From Martinezella lusitana (lineage in GTDB: Bacteria; Pseudomonadota; Alphaproteobacteria; Rhizobiales; Rhizobiaceae): a stretch of DNA of 64,000 nt. Of this stretch, positions 15,770 to 24,078 are shown one piece after another. The stretch spans positions 1-64,000 of the forward strand of contig NZ_FMAF01000013.1 of the NCBI RefSeq assembly GCF_900094565.1, written 5' to 3'. The notes beneath the pieces are model-generated. The model saw only the letters and a list, made by a program, of their open reading frames with translations, had not been told where the DNA came from and made no database searches. The position numbers were made by a program, and so were the translations under genes. Numbering within the stretch: the first letter of the stretch is position 1; each line of letters starts with the position of its first letter.

Positions 15770-16402
15770 CTAGTCCTGGCAGAAGGTCGCCGCGTTGGGC
15801 GTCCATTTTCCATAGCCGGTGGCAACCAGATTGGCGATCACGCGACAGACATAGACCTTCTGGGCGGGGTTATTGTTCGGACCGGCATGGTATCTAGCTA
15901 CCGCCATCGTCCATGTCTCATGCTGGTCATGGAGATTGCGGAGAAACTTTGCGGCATACTCGACGTTACTGCGAGGATCGAACATAGCGGCAACAGAGGG
16001 AAAATTCTCGCCGTGGAAATACTGGTTTATCTGCATGCAGCCGATATCGATAAGCTTTGCGCCGTTCTGTCGCGCTGCGGCGAAAGCTTGCAGAGCGGCA
16101 TTTTCGGACGGCGGGAAGACCGGCCGGCCTTCAATATTGAGGGCGTAAGGATAGAGCGAACCCTTGCGTCCCGTTTCCGTCAACCCGACCGAGTAAAGAA
16201 TTCCTTCCGGTATTCCGTATTTCGCGGCGGCCGACTGAATTTCACGTTCGCAGAGGCCGGCCGCACCGTTGTCGGGTGGCGTCGCGTTTCCGGATGCGAA
16301 CGCCTCACAGGTAAACTGCGCCAGAGCGAGAACGCTGAGCGTTGCCAGCAGCGCCATCTTCCACGCCGCGCTCACCCGAGCTGCGATTGCCGTCATTGCC
16401 AT
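15770..16402 (-). CDS. Secreted lytic transglycosylase, probably flagellar
   Basis: About 210 residues from ATG at 16402; ATGs at 16396 and 16357 are alternatives and none has a strong ribosome site. A signal peptide (AAWKMALLATLSVLALAQF) leads to an SLT/lysozyme-like domain: AAAKYGIPEGILYSVGLTET with the probable catalytic Glu, IDIGCMQINQYFHG, and MAVARYHAGPNNNP. It should cleave peptidoglycan glycan strands to let the rod through. FlgJ here lacks a hydrolase domain, so this enzyme is a likely partner. Its coding region overlaps the 3' end of fliK by about 100 bases in another frame. Confidence 0.85.
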   Translation of the reverse strand: MAMTAIAARVSAAWKMALLATLSVLALAQFTCEAFASGNATPPDNGAAGLCEREIQSAAAKYGIPEGILYSVGLTETGRKGSLYPYALNIEGRPVFPPSENAALQAFAAARQNGAKLIDIGCMQINQYFHGENFPSVAAMFDPRSNVEYAAKFLRNLHDQHETWTMAVARYHAGPNNNPAQKVYVCRVIANLVATGYGKWTPNAATFCQD

Positions 16403-17921
16403 TTGCCTGCTGTCCCGAATAGTTCTGGCCCTTCGGACGTGCATCGCCGCCTTGCCCCTGGTTCAAGAGGGATTGCTGTTGCGACTGCCCCGATCCGGAT
16501 TGCCGGCTGCCGCTGTCGGACTGCTGATCCGCATTCGAAGCCATGGTCACCGTGATGCTGTCGACCTGATAGCCCTGAGCCCGCAGCGCATCGACCATGC
16601 GGCTCTGATCGGCATGGAGCTGTCTGTAGGCCTCGCCCGTCTGCACCTTCAGGTCGACGCTCAACTGGTCGCCGGAGAGCCGCATGGTGGCCGTGACATC
16701 GCCGAGATTGTCGGGACGCAGCTGGATCTTGAGGGTGTTGACGACCTTGCCGGTGCTCGTCAAGCTTGCTGCGTTGGAGAGCGCCGAGCCCGGCTGCATC
16801 GCAGCCGACCATTCGCGATCGCCGGCAAGCGAACCGGCAACGAGCGCCGAGTTGGGGCTGGCGGTCAGGCCCAGATAGCGGCGACTTTCGAGCACTGTGA
16901 CCGCCTGCCCATCGCCGTTCGCGGAGGCCGCCACATTGACATCTGCCGCGTCGTGACCATTCTTGGTGATCGACATGTCGAGCGCGCCGCCTCGCCCGTC
17001 TGCGCGTGTCAGCCGAAAGGTCTGCGCCGCATCCGCTCCATTGCCGTCGCTAGGCAACGCCGCCGTATTGTCCGACGAGTCTTGCGTCAGCGCCGCATTG
17101 CCGAGCACAGCTCCCTGAACCTTCGTATCGCCGCCTGCAGCCTGACTATCTGGGACCGTTACGCCTTGCACCGCGGCAACGGTCTGCGGAGCGTTGAGGA
17201 GTGACAAGGCGTCAGAGATCGTGCCAGCCGCATGGGCGGATTGCGTTAGTAAAGACTTACCGTCATCCGTCGTCGAGGTGCCTTTGCCGCCCTTTACGAC
17301 CGGTGCCTTGCCGTCACCTTCGGCTGGCGCCGGCTGGTCAGCGGCTGCGGCCACCTCGACCAGCTGCTGCGCCATATCCGCAAACTGATCCAGGACCTTG
17401 GGCTGCGCCGGCACGTCACGCGCCTCGGGAGAAGGCATAGCTGGATCAGTCGTCGCTGCGGTCGGATCGGTCGTTGCCGCGGCCGGGTCGGTATCGGAAC
17501 CGGCCGAAATGGCTTTTTGAAGCTCTATCAGAGATTTAGAGAGGGTCGCCGTCCCGGCACCCTGCCCGAGCTTGGCGCCCTTGGGAAGGCTGGGAAGATT
17601 GGCGAGATCGGCGGCGGAAGTATCGATCATTCCAGCCCCGGCATTGATGCTTTCATCGATAGCCGGAGTGCTGGGAGCCGGAGCGTCAGGCGCCTGATCG
17701 CCCGATGCCGCCTTCCCGGTGTCCGCATTCCCGTTCATATCGGCAGCGGCTTTCGCGTCCGTGCCGGCACTCGTCCCGGACGTGTTACGTCCGTTGCCGA
17801 GTGAGCCGGTCAGCGCATCCAGAAATCCCTTGCCGTCATCCTGTTTTCCCGGGCGCGCACCCTTGGAGGAAGCAAGAACATCCACCCCTGAAGAGGCGCC
17901 GGATATACCGATGTCGTTCAT
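16305..17921 (-). CDS. fliK: Hook-length control protein FliK (older name MotD)
   Basis: 538 residues. The first 330 are low-complexity, rich in Ala, Asp, Gly and Thr, and include three 7-residue repeats starting TDP at residues 144-164. Residues about 395-455 carry the Flg_hook domain: LKIQLRPDNLGDVTATMRLS, then DLKVQTGEAYRQLHADQSRM and LRAQGYQVDSITVTM. A Gln/Ser/Gly-rich tail follows. The S. meliloti homologue was first called MotD and then shown to be FliK, the secreted ruler that switches export from hook to filament proteins. It starts three bases after motC in the motB-motC-fliK unit. Confidence 0.92.
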   Translation of the reverse strand: MNDIGISGASSGVDVLASSKGARPGKQDDGKGFLDALTGSLGNGRNTSGTSAGTDAKAAADMNGNADTGKAASGDQAPDAPAPSTPAIDESINAGAGMIDTSAADLANLPSLPKGAKLGQGAGTATLSKSLIELQKAISAGSDTDPAAATTDPTAATTDPAMPSPEARDVPAQPKVLDQFADMAQQLVEVAAAADQPAPAEGDGKAPVVKGGKGTSTTDDGKSLLTQSAHAAGTISDALSLLNAPQTVAAVQGVTVPDSQAAGGDTKVQGAVLGNAALTQDSSDNTAALPSDGNGADAAQTFRLTRADGRGGALDMSITKNGHDAADVNVAASANGDGQAVTVLESRRYLGLTASPNSALVAGSLAGDREWSAAMQPGSALSNAASLTSTGKVVNTLKIQLRPDNLGDVTATMRLSGDQLSVDLKVQTGEAYRQLHADQSRMVDALRAQGYQVDSITVTMASNADQQSDSGSRQSGSGQSQQQSLLNQGQGGDARPKGQNYSGQQANGNDGNRSSGERGVEDGAAGNAQRSRSGAVYL

Positions 17922-17923
17922 GA

Positions 17924-19228
17924 TCAGTGACTTTCCTGCTTCAACATGCCGTCGATCGCATCAAGCTTCGAACGGCTCGTCGTGACGAATGCGTTGAACG
18001 AAGGGTCGGCCTCCTGCCGCCCTCCCTCCGGGGTAAGAGCAGCGCTTGCCGCGGCTCCCTCCTCAACACCCGCCGTGCCGGGCAATTGGCCTCCCGGTTG
18101 ATTCGTCACAGCAGCATCGTGTTCAGTACTCTGTTGGTTGGGCAGGTTAGGAACAGTGCCTTGCCCGAGGCTTGCGGGGTCGGGTGCGCGTAGAATCTCC
18201 TGCGCCACCGCCTTGGCGGCATCGCGCAACGCACGATCCTCCGCGTTCAGTTCACCCGCAGGCATCTGGTCGAGATTGTTGACCGCCGATTGCAAAGCTG
18301 GCGTGGATACGCCCGCAACCCCGCCGTAGAAGCCCGCCAATGCGCCGAAGGCGTCGCTGCCGTCGTTTGATATCGCCTGGGCACGACCGGCCGCGAGCGT
18401 CGCGAGATCGGACTTGCCGGCGATCGCCGCACGGCGTGCCATACGCAGATAGATTTCCCGTTGCCTGGGAGGATCCATGAAGGAGAGGATATCGACGATA
18501 TCCTGCTGTTTGACAGCGGAGTCGTGATCGACGACCAGCTGCACGAAAAGATCGGCGAACTGGCTTGCATAGGGCGAATGCAGAAAGCGCCTCGTGTAGC
18601 GCCGCGCGTATTCGAGCCCTGATGGCACCAGCCCGGCATCGGTGCACAGGGCAAGCGAACGTCGAAGTGCCGATTCCTCCACGATCGTCCCCGGCGCGGT
18701 CAAACGCGCCCAGTCATAAAGCTTCAAGGCCGCCGTCGGGTTCTTTCCGGACATCACATTGCCGGCAACCAGTGCGAGGTAGGGGCCGATCGGCTTGTCA
18801 CGATATTCCCTGGCAATGTCGGCGAGCGTGTTGACGACCAGAAGACCCTTGCCGTTCAGATACTTCCTGAGAACGTCGGCAACCCGGTTGTCGAAATTGC
18901 CATTGACGTCGCGCGACATCAGATATTCGAGCGTTGCCGGATTGCCACCGCTCATCGTGTAGATCAGGGCAGCATCGACGTTACGGTCGTCGTCGAAGAC
19001 CGCCTTGTCCACATTGCGCAGGCGCTCATCGATGGTGGCCAGCATGAAACGCTGCATTTCACCGGCGGAGCTGTCGCCTGCGACGACGGAATCCTGGATG
19101 AATTCGAGCGAGCGCAGCATCTTGTAGAGTGGCAGGACGTCCTGCCCCTCGGCGCGAACACCACCCGGCACGAGCATGCCGAAGGTCAGCGCGAGCACAA
19201 GGCTATGACGATGCTGTTTGCGCGCCAT
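17924..19228 (-). CDS. motC: MotC, periplasmic motor protein
   Basis: 434 residues, the length known for rhizobial MotC. An N-terminal signal sequence (SLVLALTFGMLVPGGVRA) directs it to the periplasm; the body is mostly helical (LPLYKMLRSLEFIQDSVVAG, YARRYTRRFLHSPYASQFAD) with a Pro/Gly/Gln-rich C-terminal region. In S. meliloti MotC binds the periplasmic part of MotB and is needed for motor rotation and its speed variation; MotE assists its folding. The gene starts four bases after motB. Confidence 0.93.
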   Translation of the reverse strand: MARKQHRHSLVLALTFGMLVPGGVRAEGQDVLPLYKMLRSLEFIQDSVVAGDSSAGEMQRFMLATIDERLRNVDKAVFDDDRNVDAALIYTMSGGNPATLEYLMSRDVNGNFDNRVADVLRKYLNGKGLLVVNTLADIAREYRDKPIGPYLALVAGNVMSGKNPTAALKLYDWARLTAPGTIVEESALRRSLALCTDAGLVPSGLEYARRYTRRFLHSPYASQFADLFVQLVVDHDSAVKQQDIVDILSFMDPPRQREIYLRMARRAAIAGKSDLATLAAGRAQAISNDGSDAFGALAGFYGGVAGVSTPALQSAVNNLDQMPAGELNAEDRALRDAAKAVAQEILRAPDPASLGQGTVPNLPNQQSTEHDAAVTNQPGGQLPGTAGVEEGAAASAALTPEGGRQEADPSFNAFVTTSRSKLDAIDGMLKQESH

Positions 19229-19231
19229 GGA

Positions 19232-20668
19232 CTATCCCTGTTTGCCTTGACCTGACTTGCCCTTGCCCGGAATGGGCTTCACGGGGTTCTGGGTATCGGG
19301 AGGTGCCTGGTCTTTCGACGCCTGGCTCGACGGGTTCGCAATCAGGATCTCGATACGGCGATTGGCGTCGTTGAAGGGATCGTCGGGCAATTTCAGGCGC
19401 CGGTCTGCAAAGCCGGAGACCTGTACGATCCGCTTCTCATCCAGTCCGCCGCTGGTCAGCATATAGTAGGCACTCTGGGCGCGGTCGAGCGACAGCCGCC
19501 AGTTGTCGTTGCGGCCGCCAACCATATAGGGGCGGCCGTCGGTATGACCCCGGACCAGGATCGATCCCTTGCGCTCCGCCAGGATCTTGCCGATCTTCTC
19601 CATAGCCATCACCATTTCCCGGCGCGGCACGGCGGAGCCTATGTTGAACATCGGATCGTTGCTCTGGTCGGAGATCGTCACCAACAGACCGCCTTCGGTC
19701 GACGTAACCTGCAGACCCTCGGCCAGCTGGCCCGCGACACCGTTGATCTCAGACTGTATCGCCTGCTGCAGTTCCTTGGCTTCCTGCTGCTGCGCCTTGG
19801 TCGGCGTCGTGCTCTTGCCCTGCGCCACGGCGGCGTTGTCCTCGAAGGTCGAGGCATCGCTTTGCCCGGCGGCGCTCGCGGTCTGTGCCGACTTCCCTGC
19901 CCGATTGTTCTGCTGCTGCGCGCCGGATGCCTGCTGCTCGCTCACCGTCGGTTGCTGTTCGGGGGTCTGCAGCTGATTGGCCGGCTGGCCGGTATCGGCC
20001 GCGGTTGCCTTGGAAAGTGCGATGACTTCGCCCTTTGGCGACTGATCCGACTTGGCGGACTGTTCCTCGTTCGCATTCTTCGACGCGCTGGAGACCTTGA
20101 CCTGCTTGGTCCAGAAATCCGGATCGAATGGATCGCGATAGGCTTGACCGCCGTCCGCGCCCGTGGCCGGACCCGACTGGGCGGCACCGCCCTCACCCTT
20201 GGCGCTGACATTGGCCTGCTGACCGACTTCCTGTGCGATTTCCGCCAGGACCGAATAGGGGTTCTCGAAGAAGTCGGCCTCCGAGTAGTTCGTCTGGTCG
20301 CCGGAGGTGGACGTCAGGTCTTCGCCAGTCTTGGCGGATTTGCCGTCGTTCGGTCTGTCCTGCGGCTGATTTGACTTCTGCTGATTCTTCTCGCCTTCAG
20401 CCTGGTCCACAGGCTTCTTGACGCCCTTCTCCGTCGGCTTCTCATCGGCAAGCTTGATCGGATTGAAATAGGAGGCGACCGAGGCCTTCGTCTCCTCGTT
20501 TGCAGCGTTCACTAGCCACATCACCAGGAAGAATGCCATCATGGCCGTCATGAAGTCGGCATAGGCGATCTTCCATGCGCCTCCGTGGCCGCCTTCGTGA
20601 TCGCCGCCGCCATGACGCTTGACGATGATGATCTCGTGCTTGCCCTGATTTTGATCGCCGTCGCTCAT
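19232..20668 (-). CDS. motB: Stator protein MotB
   Basis: 478 residues. A cytoplasmic start precedes the single membrane helix AYADFMTAMMAFFLVMWLVN, where D38 is the proton-carrying aspartate. A plug/linker follows (ETKASVASYFNPIKL) and then an unusually long Lys/Gln/Ser/Ala-rich periplasmic linker to about residue 290. The C-terminal OmpA-like peptidoglycan-binding domain is clear (SILVRGHTDGRPY, LSLDRAQSAYYML, VSGFADRRL). It is longer than most MotB proteins because of the linker. MotA is encoded away from it at 39598. It overlaps the upstream FliH-like gene by four bases. Confidence 0.96.
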   Translation of the reverse strand: MSDGDQNQGKHEIIIVKRHGGGDHEGGHGGAWKIAYADFMTAMMAFFLVMWLVNAANEETKASVASYFNPIKLADEKPTEKGVKKPVDQAEGEKNQQKSNQPQDRPNDGKSAKTGEDLTSTSGDQTNYSEADFFENPYSVLAEIAQEVGQQANVSAKGEGGAAQSGPATGADGGQAYRDPFDPDFWTKQVKVSSASKNANEEQSAKSDQSPKGEVIALSKATAADTGQPANQLQTPEQQPTVSEQQASGAQQQNNRAGKSAQTASAAGQSDASTFEDNAAVAQGKSTTPTKAQQQEAKELQQAIQSEINGVAGQLAEGLQVTSTEGGLLVTISDQSNDPMFNIGSAVPRREMVMAMEKIGKILAERKGSILVRGHTDGRPYMVGGRNDNWRLSLDRAQSAYYMLTSGGLDEKRIVQVSGFADRRLKLPDDPFNDANRRIEILIANPSSQASKDQAPPDTQNPVKPIPGKGKSGQGKQG

Positions 20669-21297
20669 TTCAGAATCTCTCTCAGACTGGCGGCCCAGGC
20701 GGACATGCGCGTCACAAGAACGCTATCGCCGATGGTAACGGCGAGATCGACATCCGGCGCTTCGACGTGGCGCAGGAGAGCGCCATCGTCGCCGAGATGG
20801 TCTTGAAGGGCTTCAAAGAGATGATGCGGCCCACTGACCACCATCGGGCCGGCGCTGCCGTCGAGGATCGCTGCCTTGACCAGATCGGCAAGATCGGCGA
20901 CGGCGCTGGCGGTCAGCGTTTCGGTCATGATCGGTGCAAGCGCCGCGGCGGCTTCCGCGCTGATCGCCTGGCCGAGCATCGCCGCCATACGCGTCATGTC
21001 CGCCGCAATCCTTTCCGCTGCCTGCTCCTCGTAGCGCGCTCGGAGGGCATCGATTTCATTGCGGAACGAGTCCGCCATGGCATCGAGCTCAGCCTGATGC
21101 TTCTCAGACAGTTCCTGCGTGGCCGCCTCGTGCCCTTCCGCATATGCCTCGCGGCGCTCCGCCTCGATATCAACCGGCGGCTCTACCGGACTATCCGGAA
21201 CAAAGGCTGTCTCGCCGAATGGCATGTCCGCCACGTCGGAAGGTGGCGCCTGCTCGGCACTGAAATCCTTGAGGTATCGGGATAATACCAAGCTCAC
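20665..21297 (-). CDS. Candidate FliH, regulator of the export ATPase
   Basis: 210 residues. The central helix EAYAEGHEAATQELSEKHQA has the AEG-type small-residue start of FliH/YscL stalks and continues as a long charged coil to about residue 110. The C-terminal part (VVSGPHHLFEALQDHL, then DVDLAVTIGDSVLVTRMSAW) has the order of the FliH C-terminal domain that binds FliI. No other FliH is found in this otherwise complete locus. It overlaps motB by four bases and is the first gene of the fliH-motB-motC-fliK unit. The family signature is weak, so this is a well-supported candidate rather than a firm call. Confidence 0.65.
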   Translation of the reverse strand: MSLVLSRYLKDFSAEQAPPSDVADMPFGETAFVPDSPVEPPVDIEAERREAYAEGHEAATQELSEKHQAELDAMADSFRNEIDALRARYEEQAAERIAADMTRMAAMLGQAISAEAAAALAPIMTETLTASAVADLADLVKAAILDGSAGPMVVSGPHHLFEALQDHLGDDGALLRHVEAPDVDLAVTIGDSVLVTRMSAWAASLREILK

Positions 21298-21544
21298 GCG
21301 TGTATCTCCCCGTTCGCATCGGCATGGCGTTGCGAGTGGATGCCATAAGAGGGCCGAACAATTCCCATGCTCAAAACGTCGATCATCACGCTTCCGGTTT
21401 CCGTCCTGTGGCTGCGCTGCCGGAAATGACGACTGATGTCATCGGCAAACTGCGCAACCATGCCACTGCGATGGACCGTAGGCAGTCAAACTTGTGCGAG
21501 GATGAAGACGGGACCGCTGCCGATCTGGCCGCGCCGCCCCACCA

Positions 21545-22522
21545 TCATTTCCCCTGAAGGAGAATCAACACCTTGCTCGCCATGCTATTGGCGATCGACA
21601 ACGACTGAACGCCCATCTGCTGCGCCGTCTGAAGGGCATTCTGCCGCACCGATGCCTCTTCCATGTTCGTATCGACAAGATCGCCGACACTGCTCTTGAT
21701 GGCGTCACTGAGCTTTGAAATATAGCTGGACTGATCGTCGATGCGCGACTTCATCAGGCCAAGGGTCGAATCCGCCGCGGTTGCAGACGTCAGAAGCGAA
21801 TTCGTGACATTGAGCATATCCGTCAATTCAGCGTCCGTCGTGCTGTTCGAGATCGCGATTTCCGTCCCACCTGCGGGCGTCGTGCCGCTATCGGCGGCCA
21901 GAAGATAATAGTTGCGGGCCGTAGTGCTGCTGCTCGAGGTGTCGAGCGTGCTTGCATCGACATTCTTCGTCAACAATCCGCGGCTCGGATCGACAGTATC
22001 GATCATCAGGGTTTGCGAACTGTCGTAGTTGATCGACACGGGGCTTATCTGCCCGCTGGCACCGCGGGTGAAGTTGCTGATTACGGATTGCTGCGTCGCG
22101 GCCTGCTGATCGGCATTGTAGAGCCAGTTCTCGCCGGAGAAGGACGCTGACTGCGTGACCGATTGCAGCTGACCCTTGAGCTGCTGAATATCGGCATTGA
22201 CGGCATCCTTGTTCGTGCCGGACTCCTTTGCAGAAACCAGCTTGGTCTGGATCTGGGTCAGCAGGCTTACGACGTTGTCCATGGCCGTGGACGCCGTGTC
22301 GACCTTGGAGGAGCCGAGGCCGAGTGCGTCCGTAATCGTGGAAAGACTGCTCTGGTCCGAGCGCATCGTTGTCGCCATCGACCAATAGGTGGGATCGTCG
22401 CTTGCAGTTTGGACGCGAAAGCCGGATGAAACCTGCTGCTGCACGACACCCAGGTCTTTGTTGACTCCGCGTAACACGGTCAGTGCCGCGGACGTGGCGC
22501 GGTTCGTCGTCACATTGCTCAT
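21545..22522 (-). CDS. Flagellin, divergent third paralogue
   Basis: 325 residues from ATG at 22522 (SNVTTNRATSAALTVLRGVN); the open frame runs 31 codons further but without flagellin homology. Conserved N-terminal DPTYWSMATTMRSDQSSL and SASFSGENWLYNADQ are present, and the C-terminus LVDTNMEEASVRQNALQTAQ then MGVQSLSIANSMASKVLILL. It is less similar to the other two than they are to each other: the C-terminus replaces SSKLSALQTQQQL by SVRQNALQTAQQM. Rhizobial filaments are built from several flagellins; this one may be a minor or position-specific subunit. A TTAA-N7-TTAT near-CtrA box lies about 185 bases upstream. Confidence 0.93.
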   Translation of the reverse strand: MSNVTTNRATSAALTVLRGVNKDLGVVQQQVSSGFRVQTASDDPTYWSMATTMRSDQSSLSTITDALGLGSSKVDTASTAMDNVVSLLTQIQTKLVSAKESGTNKDAVNADIQQLKGQLQSVTQSASFSGENWLYNADQQAATQQSVISNFTRGASGQISPVSINYDSSQTLMIDTVDPSRGLLTKNVDASTLDTSSSSTTARNYYLLAADSGTTPAGGTEIAISNSTTDAELTDMLNVTNSLLTSATAADSTLGLMKSRIDDQSSYISKLSDAIKSSVGDLVDTNMEEASVRQNALQTAQQMGVQSLSIANSMASKVLILLQGK

Positions 22523-22779
22523 CTGAATATCCGTAATTCCATTGGAACTGGCAAACCGGGCCGATCCGGCAGCAACGATTGGCCTCATGCCCACCAGCGG
22601 GAGATATCCCAGCACGGCCCGTCGCTAAAACAAGGTGCCGAAATCGCTCCAAAGAGATCGAAAAACGGCCCAGCGCAGAAAACTGCAAATCAGTTACGCG
22701 GCAAGGTTAACAAAAGCTTATGCGCGGCGACAAGAGAGAAAAGCCGCCGCGCCATCTCAACGTAAGCTCCGGTCAAGGC

Positions 22780-23700
22780 TCACTTGAAGAGCGCCAGGAC
22801 GTTCTGCGCGCTGCTGTTGGCGATTTGCAGCGATTGGATCGCCAGTTGCTGCTGCGTCTGCAACGCCGAAAGCTTGCTCGACTCTTCTTCCATGTTCGCA
22901 TCGACGAGCTTGCCGACGCCCGAGTCGATCGTATCCCGCAGGGAGGAGACGAAGCCGGTCTGCAGATCGATGCGGGTCGAGAGCGAACCAAGCTGCGAAG
23001 CGGTGCTTGTCATGGCGTTGAGGGCGCCCTGTACAAGGTTCATCGATTTGGCGATATCACCGCTCGTCATGTTGGTGATATCGAGGCTGAAGACGGAATA
23101 GGATGTGCCGTTGATATCCTGCTTGGTACCGAGGATGCCCGAACTTGTATCGATGGCGCCTGCGGCATCCGCGCCGAACATGACATTGCCCTGCGACCCG
23201 GTATCGAAGCTGTAGCTGGTGCTGTTGACGGCAACAGTACCGTCATTGTTGCGCACAAAGGAAGAAACGACGGAAGCCGACGCGCCATTGGCAGCATACA
23301 TCCAGTTTTGTCCGGAGAAGGACGCGGACTGGGCAATGCTCTCCAACTGCTGCTGAAGCTGCGCGAGCTCCTCCTGCACATCAGCCTTGCCGACGCTGTT
23401 TTCGGTTGCGGCGACGAGCTTGTCCTTGATCTGCTGAACGACGGTGATGGAATTGTCCATTGCCGTATAGGCGGTATCGACCTTGGCGGCACCCAGCCCC
23501 AGCGCGTCGGAGACGGCGGAAAGCGCGCTGTTGTCGGAGCGCATGGTGGTTGCAATCGACCAATAGGCAGCGTTGTCGGATGCCTTGGCGACGCGAAAGC
23601 CGGATGAAACCTGGCTTTGAGTAGTTTCGAGGTTCGTATTGATGGAGCGCAGAGTCTGAAGAGCGGACATTGCCGCGTTATTGGTGAGGATGCTGGTCAT
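22780..23700 (-). CDS. flaB: Flagellin
   Basis: 306 residues from ATG at 23700 (TSILTNNAAMSALQTLRSIN). N-terminal DNAAYWSIATTMRSDNSALS and C-terminal LVDANMEEESSKLSALQTQQ, QLAIQSLQIANSSAQNVLAL are standard flagellin D0/D1 ends; the central domain is short, as usual in rhizobia. It is exported through the flagellar channel and polymerises into the filament. Symbol assigned by position only (second from fliP). The 378-base gap upstream holds two exact CtrA-type boxes and divides flaB from the divergent decarboxylase gene. Confidence 0.95.
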   Translation of the reverse strand: MTSILTNNAAMSALQTLRSINTNLETTQSQVSSGFRVAKASDNAAYWSIATTMRSDNSALSAVSDALGLGAAKVDTAYTAMDNSITVVQQIKDKLVAATENSVGKADVQEELAQLQQQLESIAQSASFSGQNWMYAANGASASVVSSFVRNNDGTVAVNSTSYSFDTGSQGNVMFGADAAGAIDTSSGILGTKQDINGTSYSVFSLDITNMTSGDIAKSMNLVQGALNAMTSTASQLGSLSTRIDLQTGFVSSLRDTIDSGVGKLVDANMEEESSKLSALQTQQQLAIQSLQIANSSAQNVLALFK

Positions 23701-23778
23701 CGAAGGGTGCCCCTTGTGGCTGAATTTGGAAGGGACATTCCGGTCTGCGGCCGGGAACGGCAATCAGCCTCATGCTTG

Positions 23779-23803
23779 TTAACCGGCTCTTAAGAGTGGT
23801 TAA
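23779..23803 (-). promoter_or_regulatory. CtrA-type box (distal pair) upstream of flaB
   Basis: Exact TTAA-N7-TTAA at 23779-23793, immediately followed by a third TTAA at 23800-23803, 80-100 bases upstream of the flaB start. This distance is close to that of the rem box. Confidence 0.5.
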
Positions 23804-23840
23804 CCAACCGTTGCGTTAGCTGCAAGTGACAGCATTAGCC

Positions 23841-23855
23841 TTAACAAAAGGTTAA
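23841..23855 (-). promoter_or_regulatory. Second CtrA-type box between flaB and the decarboxylase
   Basis: Exact TTAA-N7-TTAA (TTAACAAAAGGTTAA), 48 bases beyond the first box, with a further TTAA at 23871-23874. The rest of the 23701-24078 gap shows no gene. Either divergent gene could be the target. Confidence 0.5.
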
Positions 23856-24078
23856 TGCCGCGCGTAAAAGTTAACGGAATCATACTTTCTGGAGAATAGC
23901 TGATCCAGCCCTCGGGGATTCCACATCCACCACCTCGCATTGCGTATGACAAAGAACTTTTCGCTTCACGTGCATGAAAGCATCGATTTCGGGGTGATCT
24001 TGCCGTTTTGGAGCGTTTGAACAACGCAAGTCAGCCTCGCGCCATCTTGGACGGCATAGCATTGCGCCGATCCGACGA

